In this document: positions 56,201 through 64,000 of the stretch, piece after piece
Layout: every line of letters begins with the position of its first letter
Position numbering within the stretch: the stretch's first letter is position 1
Origin: Macrocystis pyrifera
Lineage: Eukaryota; Sar; Phaeophyceae; Laminariales; Laminariaceae
Direction of reading: 5' to 3'
DNA length: 64,000 nucleotides
Assembly (NCBI GenBank): GCA_031763025.1
Contig: JASSKH010000001.1
Coordinates: 22,321,840-22,385,839, forward strand
Made by a program: the position numbers and the translations under genes
Notes under the pieces: model-generated
Told to the model about the DNA's origin: nothing
The model's database searches: none
The model's input: the letters and a program-made list of their open reading frames with translations, nothing else

Positions 56201-59200
56201 CCACCGACCAGACAGACAGCACTAGGTGTGAGGTGTTTGGCGAGTTGCACTAAGGGTTAACTGCAGACTCACCAAGAACCGCTTGCGAGGCGGACTCGCT
56301 TGCATATTGATGGCAGCGTTGAATATATTGTTTTTTTTTTTTTTGGTGTGGCGACTTCCAGGGAGGCGAAGGGGGGGGGGGGGGGGGGCGGGGGGGGGGT
56401 GCTGATGTGGTGCGCGGTGATGATGCGGATGTCGGCTGTGCCACCACGATAGCATCCGAGCGGCAAGACGACCTGACCATGCAGGTGCCATTCCACACAC
56501 GGCTAAAAGTACGATAGATGGCCCCCTTCGACACCGCCTTAGTCTTTGACCCCGAACGCGTCATCGGGGGGGGGGGGGGGGGGGGGGGGGGTGTACTCAT
56601 TATCGTGCATAGTGGTAGCCATATGACCATAGGGGGGCGGGGGGGGGGCGTAAGGCCAGCAGCTTTGGTACCCGACGGGGTGAAGGAGAAGAAGCCACCC
56701 CTTCTCGTCGTTCTTGTTTCACCTTAAATTGAATTAGTTTTGCACCGCGCATTCCACCCACCCCACCCCACCCCACCCTACCCTACCCTGCCCTCGTCAT
56801 TCCCGCTCCGTACTCATGTGCAGGGCTCCGCCGGAGAAGGAGGACGAGGAGGAGGAGGGGGGGGAGAAGCCGCCGCGTACGGCCGAGGCAACAGCAGCAA
56901 CACCAACATCAACAGTAGCAGCAACAGCGGTAGCGGTAGCAGCGCACCACCGACCCCCCGCCTTGCGCTTTCTCGCGTGCCCTGCTCCAAGGCGGACGTG
57001 TTCGGGACGAAGCTTCTCACCCCGCTTGAGAAACGCCGCCTTATGCGCTTCCTGCTGTTCGCCAGCGACTGGGGCCTGCAGAGGGCGGGGGAGGACGTGC
57101 TGGCACGAAATGAGGCTGGGCTGGGGAGGGGACGCAGCCTCAGGCGACCCCAAAACCGAGAGGCAGCTTCCTCAGACTTCGACGCCGACGCGCACAGTGG
57201 AAAACCATTTCGAGGGTTCCTAGAGAGCTGCGGACTGCCCGAGCGAGTTCGCGCGATGATTATCCACGCCCTAGCGCTCCTACCCGGCAGTGGAGGGGTG
57301 GGAGGCGGGGGGTGAGGAGGGGGGTTGGGGAGGCGAGGGCTTGTGGAGTGAAGAAGCTTCGACGGAGGAAGGACTGGAGGCGGTGTGCAGGTGATAACAA
57401 GTATGCTACAGCAGTGCGGGGGGGCATACTAATCGAAGCCCACGATGGACCCTCAGCCTATGTATTCCCCCTGTGTTTTCACTGCGTATTTTGTTCTGAA
57501 TACCGCAGCATGCCCCCCCCGTGATAGTAGACCGGTCTTTTTGAGCGCGCCAGGGCCGAGTTTGGTCAATATGTACTAGTTTTAGTGCGAGGGGCAGTCA
57601 GTCAAGGGGTCTAGCGGCGGTCTCCTATTGCTGTGCTAACCAGAACCCTATGTGGTGTGTACACGTACGGAGATACATAGGTTTTGGGTGCATCGTGGGT
57701 TCTTACTGTAGTACTGTATATGGCCCCCTGGAATAGCGTCTTTGGGTGAGAGAGGGAGAGAGCTGTTGCGCCGTCTGTTTTTGGGTGTATTTTGGTCTGT
57801 TTGTGGAGGCCGCCTCCTTGTGATGATGTCGGCCTTGTTTTGGTCTTGGGCAAATTCAGCCGAGGCCTGCTGTAGGGCCCCTGTACCTTTTTTTTCGTGT
57901 CATGTGGCATGGAGGTGCCTCCGCAAACCTCTGTCACGTCAGGTGAGGAGAGACCGTATCGTGGACTGGTGGGAGCTTGGGTCGGTCTCTTAGAGGACCC
58001 TTCTCGCACCCGGGCGCGCGAGGGGTTTGCATTCCCGAATGTCGACCAAAGTGAAGATCATCATTGATGGTGGAGCTCATAGACCGGAACATTGGTTCTC
58101 GCATCGTTGCGGCTGGCGTATGTGATCGGAGATTGGCGGCGTCTACGAACCCTGTCCTCCACATACTGACATTTTTGTCTTTGTATCTGCTGGTCTATAC
58201 AAACTAAAGGCACGTACCGGGGGGGAGAAGGGACGACACCTGTGACCACGGCTTGTCCAGAAGATCGTCGAGGGTAAAACCTCCTGCGAGTGGGCTGGAA
58301 AGTAAAAAGTGATGATGAAAAAAAAAAAAAAAAAAAAAAATACATCGGTCCGTCGGTTTGTTGGTCTTAACACAGAGACCCACCCCCACGGCTTTGGTGA
58401 ATACGACTACGGCCATGCATGAGATCGAGTACATCTCTCCTATCGAGTACACCCCACGGCTGACCGCGAGGGAAACAAATGTAACGCATGTAGCGCGTGC
58501 AACGCCTATGTAGCGCCTCTCGGATTTCTGTCGAATCGAAAACCATGCTGCCGCGTCTGCTGTATTGTGGTGTGTGTCCGTGTGTCCCTTCTTGCGTTGT
58601 TGCAAATATTTGTATACGTCAGCCGTTAGTTCGTTCCTTTTCCGACTCATATTTTATACTTGTATGACGTATGCCTTATGGTCCGGTTGGCAGGCACCTG
58701 TCCGCCCTCGGCCGTTTCGGCGAAACAGCATTTATTACGCCGCTTTACGGCGTGGGCGAGTTGTCGCAGTCGTTCTGCCGGATGGCGGCTGTCCACGGCG
58801 CAGTGTACGTCCTCCGCCGGCAGCTTAAGGGAGCGGTGGTTGATCGCGTCACCAAGAGGTGAGTGGCCAAATATTGAAGGACAGGAGGGAGAGAGAAGTA
58901 GGGGATGTACTTACGTCATGCATGGCCGTAGTCGTATGACCATAGACGCTCGCATCCCTACAACGCTCGGACGGAGCATGTCGGGTTTTGACTGACCGGG
59001 CAGACTTTGCTTGCACACAGCGCGAAACGCCGTAAGGTGTTAGGCGAATCGCATGAAGGGTGAGCTGCATCCGACTAAGAACCGCTTGCGAGGCGGGGGG
59101 AATAAAGAAAAGAGGAGGACGCTGGGCATAAATGGCTGGACGCTACCTGTTAGATTGCATCGCCGCGAAAAAATCCCGCAACTAAAAACAAGAATAACTC

Positions 59201-59715
59201 CGAAAGATCGGAAACAAACAAGAAAAAAAAAAAAAAAACAGAAAGGTTGGCGTCCTCCTCGTCTTCCATACGTCCTCTTCCTCCTCCTGTTCCCCTTCCT
59301 TTTCTACTTCGTCATCCCCCTCCTTCTGCCTTTTTCCTCTCCCTCTATCCCATTCCTCTTTTTTGCCTCCCTCTTTTGTCGCTCGTTCTTTTGTTCGTTC
59401 GTGTTCCGTTTGGTGCTGCAGATGCGTCGGGGTGATCGACGAATTCGGCCGGGCCTTCGCTTGTGGGTCCGTCGTGGTGGGGGGGGAGTACTTGGACGCG
59501 TTCCCTGGAATACCCTTGACCGCCACCACCACCACCACCACCACCACCACCACCACCACTACCCCAGACATCACGGCCACCGCCAACATTTCCGACGTCC
59601 CTCGACCGGCACTTTCCCTTGTTGCAGTGGAAGGAGTGGTGGCCGGGGCAGGTGCAACGGTAAGAGAAGGGGCAACAATTGCGCCAGGAGGAGAGCCGGC
59701 GGCGGTGGCGGCGGC

Positions 59716-59749
<34 letters not shown>

Positions 59750-62746
59750 GACCCAGAAACCGTAACCGGATCACTTGTTTCTTCGCTCTCTTCACCGCCA
59801 CCCCCGCCTCGAAATCCCCTCCGCAGGGGCCACCGCAGGCTACTCCGCCGAGTGGTGGTAGCCTCCGGCCCGGTGGCGCCTGAGGGAGCGGGGCGGGGGC
59901 TGTGCGTCCTTCCGCCCCGGCTGCGATGTGTTGGAAACCCTGCGGCGGTGCATGCTGTGTCGCTGGACGAGGGCACGGCCACCTGTCCCGCCGGCTTGGA
60001 CGGGGCCTGCGTGCTGCACCTCACTACCACCACTACCGCCAACACTAGCGCTAGCGAAAACTATAACGCGAACACCAATACCAACACCAACAACAACAAC
60101 AACTCCAACGAAAGTGTTAACAGCAACAACGATACCCAGCACCAACACTGCGTCACTGGTGTCGAGGGGGGGGGGGTGGTCAACGTTGAGCAGGCGCCGT
60201 CGGAGCGGGGGGGGGAGACGCGGAGGAGGGGGGGTCGGAGGGAGTGGGGGGGAGTTCTGAGGTGCCGGAAGACGCCATCATCGATGAAGACGGGAGCGAC
60301 GGAGTTCTAGGGAGGGCGGCGAGGGAGTTGCTTGCGGCTGCTGGCGTGCATGAGGTAAGCACACGCGCGGGGATGGGGTGGGGGGAAGGCAGGGGACGGG
60401 ATCATACCCAGTTTTTGTGAGGGAACAGCACGCGTGGGAGGGGGGCGGGGTTGGGGGAAGGGGGCGGTTGGGATCATGTTTGATTATTGACGACTCGCCC
60501 TTCTCCCCTCAAAGTAGAGAACCGCCCGTCGTCTAAGTACGCTGTCGGATGTATATACGTGTAGGTGAACGCCTCAAATAGTGAAACAGGGGAAAAATGG
60601 CGGGGAGTGACGACCATTGCGTATGCCGCTTATTTTACCGCCGCCCCCCTCCCTCGGTCTTTAGTTCTTGCGTGACACTTCCGTCACTACTTGTAGCTCA
60701 CTTGGTGTATATTTTTGTCCGTAGCTTTCGAACTTCTTTTTACGCTTGTCATTTTTTTAGGCATACGTGTGCCTTGTTGTGTAGGCGGCACGTTGGCGTC
60801 GTTTGCCATCAAAAGCTGTAAGCTATACGCTGCGACAGGCAAGTCATTTTGCTCGTACCACGACCGACAAAATATATATATTTTTTAAGTTGACTGGTAC
60901 CGTCGGTTTGCTTGCATAATTGTGACCGGTCGGTCTTTTCAATAGCTTACACCGCATGCATTTTTTTCGCTCTACTCGCGAACCCTGAACTCTTTGTTTT
61001 TTGTTGCGTTTTGTTGGTCGCACGGTTTCGACGTCTTTCTCGAGGACCCTCGACCATCGCTCTAGGCACCAAACCATTGCTCCAGCCCCCCCAGCCATGT
61101 ACATTTATTGCCTGTCTGCCGCTGCTGGTTTTTATGTCGGTGACGTCATCGTCATAGTTGTGGTTGTCGTTAGGTTTGCCGTTTTCGTCATCACTCTCGC
61201 CGTTGCTGTTTTGGTTGTTGTATTTCGGGGGTCCATAGTTAATAAGACCTATGGTATACATAAAAAACCTATATATTTACCTATTTTTACTAACAAAATT
61301 TGGTCCTATTAACTATGGTCTCCCGTAATAGTTGTCGTTTCACTCGTTGTCGATGTCGTTGCTGCCTCCACCTCTGGCTAGATCTGGAGCGTTGGGTTCA
61401 GCTGGGACGTGGACGAGCCGCCGCCCCCCGAAGACCTCCCGCCGAACATGGTCGTCTGCGGCCGCCCTACGCAGGAGGTGTGTCGCGGTGTGTGTGTTAA
61501 CATGCGCCTCTTGTTGCTTCAGCTACTGCTCTACTGCTGGAATATCTGCTTGGAGTACCATTGCTGCCGTACGTAGCAGCTTGCTTTAATTTCCGTTGAA
61601 GTTACTGCTGCAGTTACTGCTGCAGCTGCTGCAGTCGACAGAGGCTCATGTGTAATATGCCCAGTATCTGCGTATATTTTTCCTGATACTCGTACGTTTT
61701 CTCACTCGTTCTGGTCGCATACGGCGTCGTATCGTATTGTACAAAACGTGTACTGTATACGTAGTCTAGTGCAGCGCTTATAAATTATTGTTCTGAGCAG
61801 GGTGGTATCGTGTTTCGCGTTCGGTTCATCGTGCGCTGCTTAGAACAGGGGTTTCGAGTTGGCACGAAAGGCGTTTAGAGGCGTTTCAGTTAATTTGGCA
61901 GGGGTTTTGGTGGGTTTTTTATAACGGGGCCGGTTTCGATGCGCCGGCCTCTGCGGTAGGAGGGGATTTAGCCTACCATGCATGCGTGCTTTTTTCTCTC
62001 TCTCTTCGATCATACGACTACGGCCATGCATGATATCGAGTATCCCCCCCCCCCACCGAATTTCCCCCCTCCCCTTTGCTTAGGCCGCTTGGAAGAATCT
62101 GTGCACTCGGCAACAAATACCGTATTATTGTGACGTAACTGGTACCACCTTGTGTATGTATATATTGTACCAGTACCATGCATCTACACTATGGTAGACG
62201 CACCAGTACAGTAGGCCATTGCAAACGATTCCCTCCCTCGTTTTAGACGCTCAACCCCGACCCCTACCCTCACCCCCTCCCCTCCCTACTCCCTCCCCGC
62301 CCCGCTTGCTCCCTCCCTCCCACTTCCCGCCTCCTTCCTCCACCTTCCCCCCTCACGCCTCCCCCTTGCTCCTTCCCGCTCCCCGCTCCGCCTTCTCCGC
62401 TCCCCTCCACCCGCCACCTCCCCTCCCCCCTCCCTCACCGCCCCTGCCCCACCTCCACCCCCACTCCCACCCTTACCCTCACCGCCACCCCCACCCACAC
62501 TGCCCATAGCTATACTTGCACGACGTGGTAGTCAAGGCGGAGAGCGCCTTCGGCCGGCTCTGTCCCGGCGAGCCCTTCTGGCCGCTACCTTCCAAGACCG
62601 GCCCCGGGCACAGCGGCGACGACGATGATGACCAGGCGGAGATGCTGCGGGCGGCGGCATCTACAGTTACCGCTGTTACCGCTGCAGTTGCCGATGTTGC
62701 TGCGGTTACCGCCACTGTTTCCGCTGCTGTTACTGCTTCCGATTAA
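52037..62746 (+). CDS. CHM: Rab escort protein (REP / choroideremia family), eight exons
   Basis: REP presents newly made Rab GTPases to geranylgeranyl transferase II and delivers them to membranes. Exons: 52037-52131, 52513-54067, 55122-55289, 56824-57311, 58694-58858, 59422-60354, 61382-61477 and 62510-62746. All borders are GT-AG with matching phases. Exon 1 plus the start of exon 2 give the dinucleotide-fold N-terminus (EEYYDVIVLSTGLGSSILAA, then SGKSVLHLDSHDHYG, ASFSFTQLLDW). Later blocks are SRSFNLDLTSQ, VLLATGPAVDTLVSSGVSSY, VPCSKADVFGTKLLTPLEKR, HLSALGRFGETAFITPLYG, GELSQSFCRMAAVHGAVYVL, CVGVIDEFGRAF and FSWDVDEPPPPEDLPPNM. All match GDI/REP conserved regions. The protein is much longer than animal REP because of Ala/Gly/Asp, Thr, Ala and Asn repeats in exons 2 and 6. 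The frame changes about three times in exon 2 and once in exon 6. Confidence 0.93.
53146..53290 (+). repeat. Coding (GCAGGC/GCAGAC)n hexanucleotide repeat in REP exon 2
   Basis: It encodes alternating Ala-Gly and Ala-Asp in the acidic insertion that replaces the loop between the first and second conserved REP blocks. It is upstream of a Lys/Glu-rich, probably coiled, stretch. Confidence 0.85.
54525..54627. mobile_element. TACGGGGG-family MITE-like element, copy 3
   Basis: TACGGGGGTCCATAGTAAAC ... CTACGGTCCCCCGTA, 103 bp, in the REP intron between exons 2 and 3. Confidence 0.87.
55913..55980. repeat. CCCATACTA..TTCCA repeat, copy 3 (diverged)
   Basis: AGTATCCCACGCTAATTCCA then GAAGAACCTGGGTGTAGCTC. 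REP intron 3-4. Confidence 0.55.
56115..56347 (-). mobile_element. Poly(C)-tailed SINE-like element, copy g
   Basis: GTACTCATGTCATGCATGGC, CGCATCCCTGCGATACCGGG, GGAGCATGTCG and ACCAAGAACCGCTTGCGAGG, ending with ATTGATGGCAGCGTTGAATA. Near full length, in the REP intron before exon 4. Confidence 0.78.
56566..56640 (-). mobile_element. Poly(C)-tailed SINE-like element, copy k (3' fragment)
   Basis: The G run 56566-56591 followed by TGTACTCATTATCGTGCATA and CATATGACCATAG. Only the outermost 3' end remains. Confidence 0.68.
57314..58207. other. REP intron, no other gene recognised
   Basis: Nothing beyond a short GGGGGG-rich start; a minus-strand frame at 57611-58009 is unrecognised. Confidence 0.4.
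58208..58340 (+). mobile_element. Poly(A)-tailed short retroposon, empty-site copy
   Basis: AGGCACGTACCGGGGGGGAG, CACGGCTTGTCCAGAAGATC, GAGGGTAAAACCTCC, GGGCTGGAAAGTAAAAAGTG and an A run at the end. Same element as 18199-18409 without the nested MITE. Confidence 0.78.
58398..58456 (+). mobile_element. Poly(C)-tailed SINE-like element, copy h (3' end only)
   Basis: GAATACGACTACGGCCATGC then ATGAGATCGAGTACATCTCT and GAGTACACCCC. It repeats the GATCGAGTA...TATCGAGTACAC arrangement of copy a. Confidence 0.72.
58893..59097 (-). mobile_element. Poly(C)-tailed SINE-like element, copy i
   Basis: TACTTACGTCATGCATGGCC, CGCATCCCTACAACGCTCGG, GGAGCATGTCGGGTTTTGAC and TAAGAACCGCTTGCGAGGCG. It begins about 35 bp after the donor of REP exon 5. 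Confidence 0.78.
59522..59562 (+). repeat. Coding (CAC)n repeat, poly-Thr in REP exon 6
   Basis: A run of ACC codons that encodes about 13 Thr after the block FPGIPLTA; a poly-Ala GCA run follows at about 59706-59746. Confidence 0.85.
61224..61327. mobile_element. TACGGGGG-family MITE-like element, copy 4 (inverted core)
   Basis: TTCGGGGGTCCATAGTTAAT ... CTATGGTCTCCCGTA, 104 bp, 55 bp before REP exon 7. Its core is the reverse complement of copy 1. Confidence 0.85.
62007..62056 (+). mobile_element. Poly(C)-tailed SINE-like element, copy j (3' end only)
   Basis: GATCATACGACTACGGCCAT then GCATGATATCGAGTAT and a C run (62044-62054). REP intron 7-8. Confidence 0.75.
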
Positions 62747-62860
62747 ATTACCGCTACGGCTACCGCTGCAGTTACCGCTACCGATTTAGTTATCCCTACG
62801 GTTGCCGCTATTGGCGCAGTTACCGATACAGTTACCGCTACCGATTAAGTTTCCCCTGTA
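62665..62860 (+). repeat. TTACCGCTR minisatellite across the REP stop codon
   Basis: Units such as GTTACCGCTGTTACCGCTGC run through the last 25 codons (Thr/Ala/Val-rich) and past the TAA at 62744-62746, so the C-terminus is itself repeat-derived. Confidence 0.8.
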
Positions 62861-64000
62861 GCTACGCCTGCTGCAGTTACCGATGCCGTTTCCGCGAAGA
62901 AAGGAACGGTGGCAGTGACAGGGGCTGCAGTATGAAAACGGGTGGCACCATTGCCACCGAACGACGGGAACGGCGATGGCAGAAACTGCGGAGTTAGGTG
63001 ACTGCTGTATTTTGTACAGTGGTGGTGGCTGTTGTGTCGTATCTGGTGGTAACTGATGTGCGTGATGGTAACTGTTGTACCTGGAAGTAAGTGATGTGCC
63101 TGGTAGAAACTGCTATGTCTGGCAGTGTCCGCTGTAGTATCAATAGGCTTCACCGCTGTGGTAGTGTATCTGCTGTGGTGCTAGTATATCTGTGGTGCTA
63201 GTAGTAAGTGCTGTGGTAGAAGTAAGTGCTGTGGTAGTAATAGCCGTGGCTGCTGTGCTAGCAGTAACTGCTGTGGTAGTAGTAGCAGTAACTGCTACAG
63301 TGCAGCTGCTGTGGTAGTAAATGAGATGCTTCGTTCGACGATGACGGCGTGCTTTAGTCTAGATCGGGTGGCCTTGCCTAGGTGGCGACCTGAATATAAG
63401 CCAACATCCCTAAGGATGGTTGATGCAATACGATAGATCACTAGCGCGGTGCCAAGGGTGGTCTTTGGTGGGATGGATGGGTTCATGGAAAGGTTGGCGT
63501 AATGTGATGGATGTTTTTTCATGGCAAGGTGGGATGGGTAGGTTCGTGGAATGGGTAGGTTAATGCCAAGGATGACTGAATCCAAGGGTGGTTGTAGCCT
63601 CGCCAAAACATTACTATTTTGGCAGCGGGCGTGTGACCGGGGAAGGGTGGGAGCGCGGGTCAAGGTGCCGGAGGTTGGTTGAGAATACCCCGTCATCGTC
63701 ATCGAATGCCGTGGTCGGACAACGCCTTTGGGATAGCTACCTCCTGGAGGGTTGGTGGGAGACGGGGTGCAGCAGAGGCTGTTGACTACGAATTCGTTTT
63801 GTTTTGCTCTAAGTCGAAACCGTTTTGTCGGCGTCGAGTACGTCTTTTTGAACTCTGAATCGAATTGGGATTCAGGTGCAGAATCGATCTTGGAATCGGT
63901 CGCAAGAGCAAGAGAAAACTGTGGTGGCAAGAGCCCCCCCCCCCCCCCCCCCCCCCCCCGGGTTTGTGCGATTGGTGTCCGTTGTTGCTTGATATATTCG
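62861..64000. other. 3' flank of REP, low-complexity, no gene recognised
   Basis: GTGGTAGTAGTAAC-like repeats lie at 63150-63320 and GGATGGGTAGGTT-like repeats at 63400-63600. A C run of 26 bp lies at 63934-63959 near the window end. Confidence 0.5.

Overview
This looks like nuclear DNA of a multicellular stramenopile, most probably a brown alga (inference). The host genes are split by many GT-AG introns of 0.1 to 7 kb. The intergenic and intronic DNA is crowded with microsatellites, long G or C homopolymers, small inverted-repeat elements and retroposons. No rRNA, tRNA, CRISPR or bacterial-type operon was recognised.

Five host genes can be read by joining exons with matching splice phases. 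(1) 483-3438, plus: the 3' part of PWP2/UTP1, a WD-repeat protein of the small-subunit processome; it begins before the window. (2) 20352-10786, minus: a small secreted Cys-rich protein of unknown function. (3) 40685-32376, minus: a two-exon major facilitator superfamily transporter with a 6.3 kb intron. (4) 51798-42440, minus: a ten-exon protein with a long disordered N-terminus, a TPR-like middle and a C-terminal 2-oxoglutarate/Fe(II) oxygenase domain. (5) 52037-62746, plus: a Rab escort protein (REP/CHM) with large low-complexity insertions. Genes 4 and 5 are head to head and share a 238 bp intergenic region.

From about 4 to 32 kb the window is mostly repeats. There is a 5'-truncated LINE (about 4.36-5.42 kb, minus) whose 3' end is a poly(C) tail. 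A dispersed SINE-like family of about 230-260 bp (at least nine copies, several inside PWP2 and REP introns) shares that 3' end and tail. A decayed LINE with a C-terminal zinc knuckle and restriction-like nuclease (22.26-26.0 kb) sits inside (TAC)n microsatellite DNA. Three arrays of a 41-43 bp unit centred on ATCGAT lie at 26.36-28.83 kb in alternating orientation. A compact young LTR element lies at 29.32-30.83 kb, and an 873 bp element with about 35 bp terminal inverted repeats at 18.83-19.70 kb.

Several small inverted-repeat (MITE-like) families recur: a 105 bp TACGGGGG family (four copies), an 84 bp TTTTAGTACCG family (four copies), a TGTCAGGAG family (two), a TGACCG family (two), and a family related by the words CCCATACTA and ATTCCA (three). 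In three of the five genes the reading frame slips at a mononucleotide run while splice phases elsewhere fit, so assembly or homopolymer errors are likely there.
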